Below, piece after piece: positions 52,390 through 61,519 of a DNA stretch of 64,000 bases. Each line of letters begins with the position of its first letter. The first letter of the stretch is position 1. The position numbers and the translations under genes are program-made. Source of the DNA: Hymenobacter mellowenesis (GTDB lineage Bacteria; Bacteroidota; Bacteroidia; Cytophagales; Hymenobacteraceae); the NCBI RefSeq assembly GCF_030581005.1, contig NZ_JAUQSX010000004.1, positions 62,001 to 126,000 of the forward strand, written 5' to 3'. The notes under the pieces were generated by a model, which saw only the letters and a program-made list of their open reading frames with translations, was not told the origin of the DNA and ran no database searches.

Positions 52390-52509
52390 GTAGAGACGCA
52401 ATATTTTGCGTCTCGTCGTTGAACGACCGGGACCGCGCCGTTTGGCATCCAGTACCGCGCAGTTATAACAACATCAGCAACAACGAGACGCAAAATATTG
52501 CGTCTCTAC
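52390..52509. repeat. Family B inverted repeat after dnaX
   Basis: The left arm (52390-52421) and right arm (about 52478-52509) are nearly perfect reverse complements. Each arm itself contains the palindrome GAGACGCAATATTTTGCGTCTC. It lies between dnaX and the M16 peptidase gene and has no coding capacity. Confidence 0.85.
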
Positions 52510-52601
52510 TCTGGCAAATCCCGCAAACGTTTGGGGGAAGGCAATCTGTCAAATCTAGCAACAGACTCAGTGCGGTACAACCTTGCAAGATAAGACGAAA
52601 T

Positions 52602-52637
52602 TTTGTTTTTTATTCCCCTATCAGCCAGCTACCTTTG
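52602..52637 (+). promoter_or_regulatory. Promoter of the M16 peptidase gene
   Basis: TTTG (52602-52605) and TACCTTTG (52630-52637) fit the Bacteroidota -33/-7 elements, with a 24-base spacer that is slightly long. It lies upstream of the GTG start 52675 and argues against the TTG start at 52603. Confidence 0.5.
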
Positions 52638-52674
52638 TTTTTTGAAACCCCTATTGCACCCGCCTGCGCCCTTC

Positions 52675-55600
52675 GTGAAAAAGAATTTTCTGCTGTTGAT
52701 TCCGGCCCTGGCGGTGTTGGGTGTTGCCACGCAATGTCAATCGAGTAAGCCGGTTGCGACTGCCACGACTGCCCCCGCCACCGCGCCCGCTGCCACGGCA
52801 GCCACTCCCAAAGAATACCGCTACGAATCGGTGCCCGGCGACCCGCTGGGCGTCCGCATTTATAAGCTGGACAACGGCCTGACCGTTTACCTGTCCGACT
52901 ACAAGGACGCGCCGCGCATCCAGACCTATCTGGCCGTGCGCGCCGGCTCTAAGAACGACCCGGCCACTGCTACCGGCCTTGCGCACTACCTGGAACACAT
53001 GGTGTTCAAGGGCACCTCGCAGCTGGGCACGCAGGACTGGGCCAAGGAGAAAGTGGAGCTGGATAAGATTGAGGCGCTCTACGAAGTGTACCGTGGCCAG
53101 CGCAACGACCCCGCCGCCCGCAAGCGCACCTACCACCAGATTGATTCGATTTCGGGCGTGGCCGCGCGCTACGCCGTGCCGAACGAGTACGACAAGGTGA
53201 TGGGCGCTATCGGCGCCAAAGGCTCCAACGCCCATACCTCGAACGAGGAAACGGTTTACACGGAAGACATTCCCAGCAACCAACTGGAGAAGTGGGCGGC
53301 CATCCAGGCCGAGCGCCTGCGCGAGATGGTGCCGCGCCTGTTCCACACTGAGCTGGAGGCCGTGTACGAGGAGAAAAACCGCGGGCTGGACTCGGACTTC
53401 AATAAGGAGTTTGAGGCGCTGAACGGCGCGCTCTACCCCACGCACCCCTACGGCACGCAGACGACCATCGGCACGATTGAGCACCTGCAAAACCCTTCTA
53501 TCACGGAGATTAAGAAGTATTTCGGCGAGTACTACGTGCCGAACAATGTGGCGCTGTGCCTGAGCGGTGATTTGGATTACGACCAGACCATCCGGATTAT
53601 CGATAAGTATTTCGGCGCGATGCCGAGCAAGCCGGTGCCGGCTTTCAACGCACCGGTAGAAGCCCCGCTGACGGCCCCGATTACCAAGGAGATTCTCGGG
53701 CCGCAGTCGGAAAACGTGATGCTGGGCTACCGCTTGCCGGGCAAGGCCTCGAAAGACGGCGTGCGCCTGCGCATGCTGGATAAAATCCTGACCAACGGCC
53801 AGGCCGGCCTCATCGACCTCGACCTGAATCAGCAGCAGAAGGTGCTGGAAGCGGCCTCGTTTACCGACCTGAACGACGACTATTCCACGCACGTCATCTA
53901 CGGCACGCCGCGCCAGGGACAGAAGCTGGAAGAAGTGAAGGCGCTGCTGCTGGGCGAGCTGGACAAAGTTAAAAAAGGCAACTTTCCCGACTGGCTGATT
54001 CCGGCCATCATCAACAACGAGAAGCTGACGCGCACTAAGAGCTACGAAAGCAACGAAGCCCGCGCCAGCGCCATGTACGAGGCCTTCATCGAGCGCATCG
54101 ACTGGAAGGACTACCTGCGGCAGCAGGACGATTTTGGCAAAATCACCAAGGCCGAAATCGTGAAATTCGCCAACGACAACTACGGCCCGAACTACGTGAC
54201 CGTGTTCAAGCGCACTGGTATCGACCCCAATAAGGTGAAGGTGGTAAAGCCCGCCATCACGCCTGTGCCCGCTAACCGCGACGTGGCCTCGGCCTACTAC
54301 AAGCAGCTCACGGCCATGCCGAGCACGGAGCTGCAGCCGGTGTTTGTGGACTACAAAAAGGATATTCAGGAAACGGAAATTAAGCCCGGCCTGCCGCTGT
54401 ACTACACCCACAACGCCGAAAACGGCCTGTTCAACCTATCCTACGTTTTCGACCTGGGCAAGAACAACGACCCGCGCTGGAGCCTCGCTACCGACTACCT
54501 GCAATACCTCGGCACCGGCAGCTACAGCGCCGCGCAGCTGCAGCAGGAGTTCTACAAGCTGGGCTGCTCCTTCAACGTGAGCAGCGGCCCCGACCGCATT
54601 TTCGTCACCCTCAACGGCCTCGACACCAACCTGGAGCCCGCGCTCAAGCTGTTTGAGCAGCTGATGAATGCGCCCAAGCCCGACGCCGCGGCCCTGAAAG
54701 ACATGGTGGCCGGCGTGCTCAAGCAGCGCCAGGATGCCAAGCTCGAAAAGCGCGTGATTCTGAATCAGGCGATGGTGAACTACGTAAAGTACGGACCAAA
54801 AAACCCCTTCACGAACATTCTGAGCGAGAAAGAACTGAAGGCGGTGAAGCCCGAGCAACTCACGGCCATGATTAAGAAGCTGGAGACGTACCAGCATCGG
54901 GTGCTATATTATGGGCCGCGTGAGATATTCAAAGCATCTAATTCAGGCAAGCAGGACAAAGACGGCAATACCATTGTCTCAATGGGCGGGGTACAAGGCA
55001 TTCTGATGCAGTATCACCGCACCCCCGCCAAGCTCATGCCCACCCCGGCGGCTAAAGACTTCGCCGAGCAACCCTTAAAGGACAAAAAGGTCTATTGGGT
55101 GGACTACAACATGGTGCAGGCCGAAATCCTATTCCTGACCAAGGGCGACCTGTACAGCAAGGAGCTGGCGCCCACGCTGGCACTCTACAACGAGTATTTC
55201 GGCGGCGGCATGGGCAGCATCGTGTTCCAGGACTTGCGCGAGAGCAAGGCGCTGGCCTACTCGGCCTACTCCGGCTACAACAGCGCCGACAAGCTGGGCC
55301 ACTCCAACTACAACCTGAGCTACATCGGCACCCAGAGCGACAAGCTGCCCGAGGCCATGGCCGGCATGGAAGCCCTGCTCACCGACATGCCCGTGGCCGA
55401 AGCCAACCTGGAAATCGCCAAAAACGCCATCCGCAATAGCATCAGCACCGAGCGCATCACCAAGGGCGACATCCTGATGAGCTACGAGCGCGCCAAGCGC
55501 CTGGGTCTCGACTACGACATCCGCCGCGATGTGTACGCCAGCACCCAGAAAATGACTTTCGATGAGTTGAAGAAGTTCCAATTGGCCAAAGTCCACGGCC

Positions 55601-55710
55601 AGAACCAGGTTATTCTGGTGATTGGCTCGAAGGACCGGCTCAATTTCAAGGAACTGGCCAAGTACGGCCAAGTGCAGCAGCTCACACTGAAGGAGATTTT
55701 CGGGTACTAG
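52675..55710 (+). CDS. M16-family zinc metallopeptidase lipoprotein
   Basis: This protein of about 1011 aa starts at GTG with a lipoprotein signal (KKNFLLLIPALAVLGVATQC). Two M16 halves follow. The N-terminal half has the inverted zinc motif HYLEH (His104, Glu107, His108), with a downstream Glu in ELEAVYEEKNRGLDSD. The C-terminal half has the R/Y-type substrate-binding region (FGGGMGSIVFQDLRESKALAYSAYS). Such pitrilysin-like enzymes degrade peptides in the periplasm. The frame extends upstream to a TTG, but that would place the start inside the promoter. Confidence 0.92.
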   Translation: MKKNFLLLIPALAVLGVATQCQSSKPVATATTAPATAPAATAATPKEYRYESVPGDPLGVRIYKLDNGLTVYLSDYKDAPRIQTYLAVRAGSKNDPATATGLAHYLEHMVFKGTSQLGTQDWAKEKVELDKIEALYEVYRGQRNDPAARKRTYHQIDSISGVAARYAVPNEYDKVMGAIGAKGSNAHTSNEETVYTEDIPSNQLEKWAAIQAERLREMVPRLFHTELEAVYEEKNRGLDSDFNKEFEALNGALYPTHPYGTQTTIGTIEHLQNPSITEIKKYFGEYYVPNNVALCLSGDLDYDQTIRIIDKYFGAMPSKPVPAFNAPVEAPLTAPITKEILGPQSENVMLGYRLPGKASKDGVRLRMLDKILTNGQAGLIDLDLNQQQKVLEAASFTDLNDDYSTHVIYGTPRQGQKLEEVKALLLGELDKVKKGNFPDWLIPAIINNEKLTRTKSYESNEARASAMYEAFIERIDWKDYLRQQDDFGKITKAEIVKFANDNYGPNYVTVFKRTGIDPNKVKVVKPAITPVPANRDVASAYYKQLTAMPSTELQPVFVDYKKDIQETEIKPGLPLYYTHNAENGLFNLSYVFDLGKNNDPRWSLATDYLQYLGTGSYSAAQLQQEFYKLGCSFNVSSGPDRIFVTLNGLDTNLEPALKLFEQLMNAPKPDAAALKDMVAGVLKQRQDAKLEKRVILNQAMVNYVKYGPKNPFTNILSEKELKAVKPEQLTAMIKKLETYQHRVLYYGPREIFKASNSGKQDKDGNTIVSMGGVQGILMQYHRTPAKLMPTPAAKDFAEQPLKDKKVYWVDYNMVQAEILFLTKGDLYSKELAPTLALYNEYFGGGMGSIVFQDLRESKALAYSAYSGYNSADKLGHSNYNLSYIGTQSDKLPEAMAGMEALLTDMPVAEANLEIAKNAIRNSISTERITKGDILMSYERAKRLGLDYDIRRDVYASTQKMTFDELKKFQLAKVHGQNQVILVIGSKDRLNFKELAKYGQVQQLTLKEIFGY

Positions 55711-55729
55711 CACGCTGGTACCGTTACAG

Positions 55730-55876
55730 GGGGAACCTCACCCCCCTAGCCCCCCTTTCCAACAGAGAGGGGGGGACTAGTTTCTAGCTTGAGCTGGAAC
55801 TGTTCTAAGGCTAGAAATAGAAGACTAAAAACTAGTCCCCCTCTCTTTTGGAGAGGGGCTAGGGGTGAGGTTCCCC
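55730..55876. repeat. Family C palindromic element
   Basis: The outer arms GGGGAACCTCACCCC..CTAGCCCC and GGGGCTAGGGGTGAGGTTCCCC (55855-55876) and the inner arms AGAGAGGGGGGGACTAGTTT / AAAACTAGTCCCCCTCTCT make a nearly continuous 147-bp palindrome. It fills the gap between the peptidase and isocitrate dehydrogenase genes. Confidence 0.85.
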
Positions 55877-55912
55877 GCCCGAACGATTACTTAAAAACAC
55901 TACTTTACCCAC

Positions 55913-57178
55913 ATGGCAGAGCAAAAAATCACCATTAAAAACGGCAAGCTGACCGTTCCGGACAAACCCACCATTCCCTTCATCGAGGGCGACGGAATTG
56001 GGCCGGACATCTGGCGCGCCTCCAAGCTGGTGTTCGACGCCGCGGTGGAAAAAGCCTACGGCGGCAAAAAGCAGCTGGTGTGGAAGGAAGTGCTGGCCGG
56101 TGAAAAAGCCTACAAAGCCACCAACAACTGGCTGCCCAACGAAACCCTCGACGCCTTCCGCGACTACCTCGTGGGCATCAAAGGCCCGCTGACGACGCCC
56201 GTGGGCGGCGGCATCCGCTCGCTGAACGTGGCCCTGCGCCAGGAACTGGACCTCTACGCCTGCGTGCGCCCCGTGCGCTACTACGACGGCGTGCCCTCGC
56301 CCGTGAAACAGCCGGAGCTGACCGACATGGTCATCTTCCGCGAAAACACGGAGGACATCTACGCCGGCATCGAGTACATGAACGGCACGCCCCAGGCCCA
56401 GAAAATGCTCGAATTCCTGCAGGACGAGATGGGCGTGAAGAAAATCCGCTTTCCCGAGTCGTCCTCGTTCGGCATCAAGCCCGTGAGCAAGGAAGGCACC
56501 GAGCGCCTCGTGCGCGCCGCCATCAAGTACGCCCTCGACAACAAGCTGCCTTCGGTGACCATCGTGCACAAGGGCAACATCATGAAGTTCACCGAAGGCG
56601 CCTTCAAAACCTGGGGCTACGAGCTGGCCGAAAAGGAATTCGGCGCCAAGGTGTTCACCTGGGCTCAGTACGATAAAATCGTGGCCAAGCAGGGCGTGCA
56701 GGTAGCCGACGCGCTGCAGAAGCAGGCCGTGGAGCAGGGCAAGCTCATCGTGAAGGACAGCATCGCCGATGCCTTCCTGCAGCAGATTCTGCTGCGCCCC
56801 TCGGAGTATTCGGTGGTGGCGACGCTGAACCTGAACGGCGACTATATCTCCGACGCACTGGCCGCCATCGTGGGCGGCATCGGCATCGCGCCGGGCGCCA
56901 ACATCAACTACACCACCGGCCACGCCATTTTCGAAGCCACCCACGGCACGGCCCCCAAATACGCCAACCAGGACAAGGTGAACCCCGGCTCCGTCATCCT
57001 TTCCGGCGTGATGATGCTGGAGTACATGGGCTGGAAAGAAGCCGCCGCCCTCATCAACAAAGGCCTCGAAGCCGCCATCGCCAGCAAGCGCGTGACCTAC
57101 GACTTCGAACGCCAGATGGAAGGCGCCACACTGCTCAAAACGAGCGAATTCGGCCAGGAGATTATCAAGAACATGTAG
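55913..57178 (+). CDS. icd: Isocitrate dehydrogenase, NADP-dependent
   Basis: This 421-aa enzyme oxidatively decarboxylates isocitrate to 2-oxoglutarate in the TCA cycle. It is close to the E. coli type: substrate loop [19 protein letters not shown] (about 97-115), [27 protein letters not shown] (about 140-155, catalytic Tyr), [15 protein letters not shown] and metal/cofactor residues in the ...[13 protein letters not shown] and HGTAPKYA region. It stands alone with a strong terminator downstream. Confidence 0.96.
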   Translation: MAEQKITIKNGKLTVPDKPTIPFIEGDGIGPDIWRASKLVFDAAVEKAYGGKKQLVWKEVLAGEKAYKATNNWLPNETLDAFRDYLVGIKGPLTTPVGGGIRSLNVALRQELDLYACVRPVRYYDGVPSPVKQPELTDMVIFRENTEDIYAGIEYMNGTPQAQKMLEFLQDEMGVKKIRFPESSSFGIKPVSKEGTERLVRAAIKYALDNKLPSVTIVHKGNIMKFTEGAFKTWGYELAEKEFGAKVFTWAQYDKIVAKQGVQVADALQKQAVEQGKLIVKDSIADAFLQQILLRPSEYSVVATLNLNGDYISDALAAIVGGIGIAPGANINYTTGHAIFEATHGTAPKYANQDKVNPGSVILSGVMMLEYMGWKEAAALINKGLEAAIASKRVTYDFERQMEGATLLKTSEFGQEIIKNM

Positions 57179-57207
57179 TAGCTTGGCCGCTGCCTAAGCA
57201 CCAACAG

Positions 57208-57245
57208 AAACCCCCGCGTCGGCTGCAAGGCTGGCGCGGGGGTTT
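57208..57245 (+). terminator. Terminator after icd
   Basis: AAACCCCCGCG and CGCGGGGGTTT (57208-57218 and 57235-57245) form an 11-bp stem, followed by TGTTTTTG. It is a typical intrinsic terminator. Confidence 0.9.
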
Positions 57246-57273
57246 TGTTTTTGAGAAATAATTGAAAATTGTA

Positions 57274-58296
57274 ATGCAGAATCAACTAAAATCATTCGTG
57301 TATTTTTCATCACAACCATTGGGATGTGATTACATATTGCGCGATGTTATTAGCAATAAATTACATCCATGCCATGAAGCAGTAATGCATGATATTGCTT
57401 CAATCAGCCAATCTGAATTGAGTGAATTTGTCAATAAATTCGAAATTGAAAGGTTGATTGGTAGAAGCAATGACAAAGAATTTGAAAAGAGAGTTTGGTT
57501 CATTGAGTCTGCATTGAGAGATGCTATCGTAAAAGAAAGGGTAACTAGCTTAATTGATGGGGATGATGTATTGAGGCCAAGTCCATATGATGGACAAGAA
57601 TTCGAAGGAGTTTTCGTGAGCGACAAAAAATTAGTTTCAATAAAAGACTTCGATTATAGCAATCATGGGTTAACTCTAGGCAATGCTGTATTTCAGCTCT
57701 GCCCATCATTGCCACAAAATAATTCTTCATACTGGCTTTTTGAATTAATATGTCAAGAGGCATTTAGAAGCAACCTCGATTTTAAATTGAGGCTCGACCC
57801 AATTGTAAAAATGCCTAAAGAAGAGTTTAGCCCCATGTTCTATAAGATGTGGGTTTATGGTAGAGAACTGAATTGGGATAGGATTGCCCAGCTCAAGCAA
57901 GAAGAGTTTGGACAATGGTTGAATGAAGATTCAACATCTGCTAAAAGTATTGAAGCCACTGATTTCGTTTGGCAGCCTTCGAAGAGTGAAATACATTTTA
58001 CTTGTGAAGAGTTGCCAAAGGATGAATTTAGTGACACAAGAGGAAGTAGGTATTTTCATGCAATATTTGATAGGCAAACAGGTCAAGTCATACATTGTGA
58101 TGGAGCCCTAAGGTTCTATTCACAAACTGAACTGAAAAATAGAAAACAATTTCATGTGCGCCATGCTGAGGTGAGAAGGGTTGGAAAGCGTGTTAAGCTT
58201 TTTCAAATTGACGAGCCTATAAGCCAACAGCTTTTCATGAATCTTGCAACAACCTTTCTGGTGTGGAATGAAGATGCTTTGGCTTACTTCAACTAG
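57274..58296 (+). CDS. AT-rich unrecognised gene (recent acquisition)
   Basis: This 340-aa protein has no signal peptide or membrane helix and no motif I recognise. Cys, Trp and aromatic residues are frequent, and Ala/Gly are much rarer than in neighbours. Codons favour A/T at third positions, unlike the GC-rich genes on either side, so it is probably foreign. It sits between the icd terminator and its own convergent terminator, as a one-gene insertion. A TTG at 57262 is an alternative start. A recombinase or repeat at its ends is not visible. Confidence 0.85.
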   Translation: MQNQLKSFVYFSSQPLGCDYILRDVISNKLHPCHEAVMHDIASISQSELSEFVNKFEIERLIGRSNDKEFEKRVWFIESALRDAIVKERVTSLIDGDDVLRPSPYDGQEFEGVFVSDKKLVSIKDFDYSNHGLTLGNAVFQLCPSLPQNNSSYWLFELICQEAFRSNLDFKLRLDPIVKMPKEEFSPMFYKMWVYGRELNWDRIAQLKQEEFGQWLNEDSTSAKSIEATDFVWQPSKSEIHFTCEELPKDEFSDTRGSRYFHAIFDRQTGQVIHCDGALRFYSQTELKNRKQFHVRHAEVRRVGKRVKLFQIDEPISQQLFMNLATTFLVWNEDALAYFN

Positions 58297-58305
58297 TCCA
58301 AAATT

Positions 58306-58340
58306 AAAAAGGGCACCCGCATTGCGCAGGTGCCCTTTTT
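58306..58340. terminator. Bidirectional terminator between convergent genes
   Basis: AAAAAGGGCACC and GGTGCCCTTTTT (58306-58317 and 58329-58340) form a perfect 12-bp stem with T5 on both strands. It ends the AT-rich gene and the leftward gene at 58363. Confidence 0.9.
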
Positions 58341-58362
58341 AAATGCAAACCACACAAGCAAC

Positions 58363-59091
58363 CTACGCCGCTTTCGTTCCCTTCGCCACGTCATCCCCGC
58401 CGCCCTGCTCCTGGCGCACCTGCTGGCGCACGTTGCGCAGGGTGTAGTCCTTGAGCTTGGTTTTGTCGCTGCCTTTGTAGAGGCTTTTGCCGTCGTCCAT
58501 TAGTTGTTTCATGGGCTTATAGAGGGCCCGGAACAGCTGCACGTTGGCGGCCATGAGCAGGCGCTGGTCGCTCAGGCTGCTGCCCTGGGCGGTGTTGTCG
58601 GCCACCAGGTCGTCGTAGATGCCCTGCATAAAGTCGATTTCGGAGCGGGTTTGGCCCTTGGCCAGCAGGGCGGCCTCGTTGGCGTCGATGTTCTGGAGCA
58701 GGGTGCGCAGCGACTCGGTCAGGCCCTCGTGCTCGTCGTTGTTGCGGTCGCGCCGCACGGGCTCGATGCCGAACTTCTTGGCCGATACCGTGAGGTTTTC
58801 GGCCCGGCGCAGGCGCGCTTCGAGGCGGTTGAGCAGCTGCGGCAACGATTCCAGCTGGGCGGCAATGCGGGCCGTGATGATTTGGCGCTCGGCCACGGCC
58901 ACGCTGCTGCGGGTGGCCTTTTCCACGTTCTGCACGGCCGCATCGTATTCGGCCAGGAACTTGGGTTTGTAATCTTCGGGCAGTAGGTCTGCGAAGGCGG
59001 CGTGGTCGCGCACGTAGCTGGCGCGGAACAGGCGGGCCAGGGGCAGCAGCTCGCTGATGCGGAAGTTGAAGGGTAAACTCAAATCATCCAT
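58363..59091 (-). CDS. Unrecognised helical protein
   Basis: This 242-aa, mostly alpha-helical protein is rich in Arg, Gln and Asp (FRISELLPLARLFRASYVRDHAAF...; TARIAAQLESLPQLLNRLEARLRRAENL). There is no signal or membrane segment. Leu/Arg periodicity suggests helical bundles. I do not recognise the family, though such proteins are common in GC-rich Bacteroidota. It is divergent from the minisatellite and membrane protein gene. Confidence 0.75.
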   Translation of the reverse strand: MDDLSLPFNFRISELLPLARLFRASYVRDHAAFADLLPEDYKPKFLAEYDAAVQNVEKATRSSVAVAERQIITARIAAQLESLPQLLNRLEARLRRAENLTVSAKKFGIEPVRRDRNNDEHEGLTESLRTLLQNIDANEAALLAKGQTRSEIDFMQGIYDDLVADNTAQGSSLSDQRLLMAANVQLFRALYKPMKQLMDDGKSLYKGSDKTKLKDYTLRNVRQQVRQEQGGGDDVAKGTKAA

Positions 59092-59164
59092 CGGAAATAA
59101 GTAAAAGGGATAAGAAGTGAAGCCGTAATGTTACTGATTTATCGCCACATGCAAACGGCAGCGT

Positions 59165-59370
59165 GCCAGGGCCATCGGACGCGCTTCCGCACCCATCGGC
59201 CTGGCATCCGGCACCATCGGCCGCGCTTCCGGACCCGTCAGCCGCCGTTCCGGCACCCTCGGACGGACTTCCGGAGCCGTCGGACAGCTCCCGGGGCCAT
59301 CGGCTGAGTTTCCGGCCCCGTCGGCTGGCTTCCGGCACCATCGGACGAACTGCCGGAGCCATCGACCGCC
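59165..59370. repeat. Degenerate 21-bp minisatellite
   Basis: Nine to ten copies of a 20-21-bp unit of the form CCGG(C/A)(A/C)CC(A/G)TCGG-C-G-CTT occupy about 200 bases between divergent genes. A plus-strand frame reads a heptapeptide, PSxxxP; minus-strand frames read DGSGSxx, but neither has a credible gene around it. Copies differ at several positions, so the array is old or evolving. Confidence 0.75.
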
Positions 59371-59447
59371 CCCGGTAGGGCATTGACTACTTCGCCCGAA
59401 TCCTTTATTTTGCGTACCAATCCACCTACCCCTTCGCCCGCCCCGCT

Positions 59448-59816
59448 ATGCCCGTCAACAGCAAAGGTTTCCGCCTCCTGGTTCTGGTATCCGTCTGCAT
59501 GCTGCTCACTTCCTGGCTGCCGGCCCACCACAAGCTGTGGTTCGTGAGCGAAACGGGCAACGTCGGCCACGGCCAAACATTGAACGTGCTGCTGATTCTG
59601 CTGCTGTTTGGGCGGTGGAAGCACGCCCGCTCCTTCGCCCTGTTCTTCAATGGGCTCCAGCTGTTGTTCGGCGTGTTTATTCTGTTCACTCCCTGGAGAA
59701 TGGGCTATCCAGTGCTGGGCTACAGCCTTACCAGCCTGCTGCACCTGCTGGCGCTGAAGGTGCTGAACGACTCGGCCTCGGTGCGCGGGTTTCTGGAGGA
59801 GAAGCAGTTCGCCTAA
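59448..59816 (+). CDS. Small integral membrane protein
   Basis: This 122-aa protein has four hydrophobic segments (RLLVLVSVCMLLTSWL; TLNVLLILLLFG; SFALFFNGLQLLFGVFILF; GYSLTSLLHLLALKVL). It resembles many small Bacteroidota membrane proteins but no named family. It follows the minisatellite and ends before a family A repeat. Confidence 0.8.
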   Translation: MPVNSKGFRLLVLVSVCMLLTSWLPAHHKLWFVSETGNVGHGQTLNVLLILLLFGRWKHARSFALFFNGLQLLFGVFILFTPWRMGYPVLGYSLTSLLHLLALKVLNDSASVRGFLEEKQFA

Positions 59817-59843
59817 TTTTCAGGCATTATAAGGGCTGTTAAC

Positions 59844-59949
59844 CGTCATGCAGAGCGCAGCGAAGCATCTCGCGTGTGGTAACACCTGAATAGTTCGACG
59901 ATTTCAATTACTACCCCACGCGAGATGCTTCGCTGCGCTCTGCATGACG
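59844..59949. repeat. Family A palindromic element
   Basis: Perfect 33-bp arms (59844-59876 and 59917-59949) surround a 40-base centre. It separates the membrane protein gene from the convergent oxidoreductase gene. Confidence 0.9.
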
Positions 59950-59964
59950 TGCTTGCTTTAAACG

Positions 59965-61365
59965 CTACTCCCCCGGCTTCAGCCGCTGGAAGGCGTTGTT
60001 CAGCACCTCGGCCCAGGTAGGATGGGCCAGAATCATGTTCTGCAAATCCTGGTAGCGCAGCTTGCCGGCCATCGCCAGTTGGAACATGGTCATAATTTCG
60101 CCGCCCTGCTCGCAGAACACGGCCGCGCCCAGTAGGCGGTCGTCCTCGCCCACCAGCACTTCCACGAAGCCGTCGGTTTCACCTGTCTGCACCGCCCGGC
60201 CGATGGTGCGGGCCGGCAGTCGGCTCACGCGGTAGGGTAGGCCTTTCTCCTTGGCTTGGTTCTTTGAGAGGCCGATGCGGCCCAGTTGCGGCTCAGTGAA
60301 TACCACGTAGGGCATGTCGCGGCCTTCGGTGGTGCGCTTGCTACCGTGCAATAGCGCGTCGCGCACAATGCGGTAGTCGTCGTAGCTGATGTGGGTGAAC
60401 TGCGGGCCGCCCTTCACGTCGCCCAGCGCATACACGCCGCGGGTACCGGTTTGCAGGTGCTCGTTCACTTCGACGTAACCTTTTTTGTCGAGCGTGATGC
60501 CGGTGTTTTCGAGGCCCAGGTCCTGGGTGTTGGGCTCGCGGCCCACGGCTACTAGCAGGTGGCTGCCGCGCAGGCGGCGCTCGCCGTCCTTGGTGTCCAC
60601 GGTCACGGTGAGGTGGCCGTCGGCGGCGCGGCTCACGCGGCGGGTTTCGGCGCTGAGCACCAGCTCTACGCCAGCTTCGGTGAGGCATTCTTCGAGTGGG
60701 TGGCTCACGTCGGGGTCTTCGCGCGACATCAGGCGCGGCTTGCTGTCGATGACCGTGACGCGCGAGCCCAGCCGCCGGAACATCTGGCTGAATTCGACCC
60801 CGATGTAGCTGCCGCCCAGAATGATGAGGTGCTCAGGCTGCTCCGTCAGTCCCAGCAGCAGCGAGTCGCTGGTGAGATAGCCGCTGTCGGCCAGTCCTTC
60901 GATGTCGGGCACGGCGGCTTTGGTGCCGGTATTGATGAAAATAAGCGGGGCCGTAAGCTGCTGCTCGCCGCCGCCCACCAGCGCCACCTGCAGCGTGTGC
61001 GGCGCCATGAACCGCGCCCGGCCGCGAATGACGGTGATGCCGTCGCGGTCCACCGTGAGCTTGCGGTGCAGGCTGTCGCGCGAGTGCTGGCGCAGCGTGT
61101 GCATGCGCTCAATCACGGCCCCAAAATTCACCACCGGTTCGGGGGCTTCAATGCCCAGCGCGCCGGCCGTGCGCACGTGGTGGGCCCGCTGGGCCGAGGC
61201 CAGCAGTGCCTTGGTGGGCGCGCAGCCGTAGTTGATGCAGGAGCCCCCCAGAAAGTCACTTTCAATGAAGCCCACGCGGCGGCCGGCGGCGGCCATGGCG
61301 TAGGCCAGCGGTGTGCCGGCCTGGCCGGCGCCAATAATAAGAACATCAAACGAATCAGCGGGCAT
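59965..61365 (-). CDS. FAD-dependent pyridine nucleotide-disulphide oxidoreductase (MerA/Lpd-like)
   Basis: This 466-aa flavoprotein has an N-terminal FAD site (DVLIIGAGQAGTPLAYAMAAAG), redox-active Cys43/Cys48 in GGSCINYGCAPTK, an NAD(P) site (LIILGGSYIGVEFSQMFRRLGS) and the C-terminal dimerisation domain with the active-site His in ILAHPTWAEVL. It belongs to the mercuric-reductase/dihydrolipoamide-dehydrogenase group; the N-terminal heavy-metal domain and C-terminal Cys pair of true MerA are absent. The substrate is unknown. Confidence 0.9.
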   Translation of the reverse strand: MPADSFDVLIIGAGQAGTPLAYAMAAAGRRVGFIESDFLGGSCINYGCAPTKALLASAQRAHHVRTAGALGIEAPEPVVNFGAVIERMHTLRQHSRDSLHRKLTVDRDGITVIRGRARFMAPHTLQVALVGGGEQQLTAPLIFINTGTKAAVPDIEGLADSGYLTSDSLLLGLTEQPEHLIILGGSYIGVEFSQMFRRLGSRVTVIDSKPRLMSREDPDVSHPLEECLTEAGVELVLSAETRRVSRAADGHLTVTVDTKDGERRLRGSHLLVAVGREPNTQDLGLENTGITLDKKGYVEVNEHLQTGTRGVYALGDVKGGPQFTHISYDDYRIVRDALLHGSKRTTEGRDMPYVVFTEPQLGRIGLSKNQAKEKGLPYRVSRLPARTIGRAVQTGETDGFVEVLVGEDDRLLGAAVFCEQGGEIMTMFQLAMAGKLRYQDLQNMILAHPTWAEVLNNAFQRLKPGE

Positions 61366-61519
61366 AAGCAGGGGCCTGGGTTGGGAGGTGCCCTACATAC
61401 GGTCCGGCTTGCTTCAGCGACTGAGCCCGGCGGCAGAAAAGCGCCGCGAAGTCCGGCAGAAACCCGAAATTGCCGTATCAAGCCTGCCTGGCGTCTTTCG
61501 GTTTGCCTTATTCTGCTCC

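Noticed and set aside
52651..54411. 586-codon minus-strand frame opposite the M16 peptidase
   Set aside because: It is a shadow of the peptidase, with no motif or suitable start.
59163..59378. Plus-strand frame with heptapeptide repeats
   Set aside because: It exists because the DNA repeat unit is 21 bases; no credible start or ends, and the unit length is not kept.
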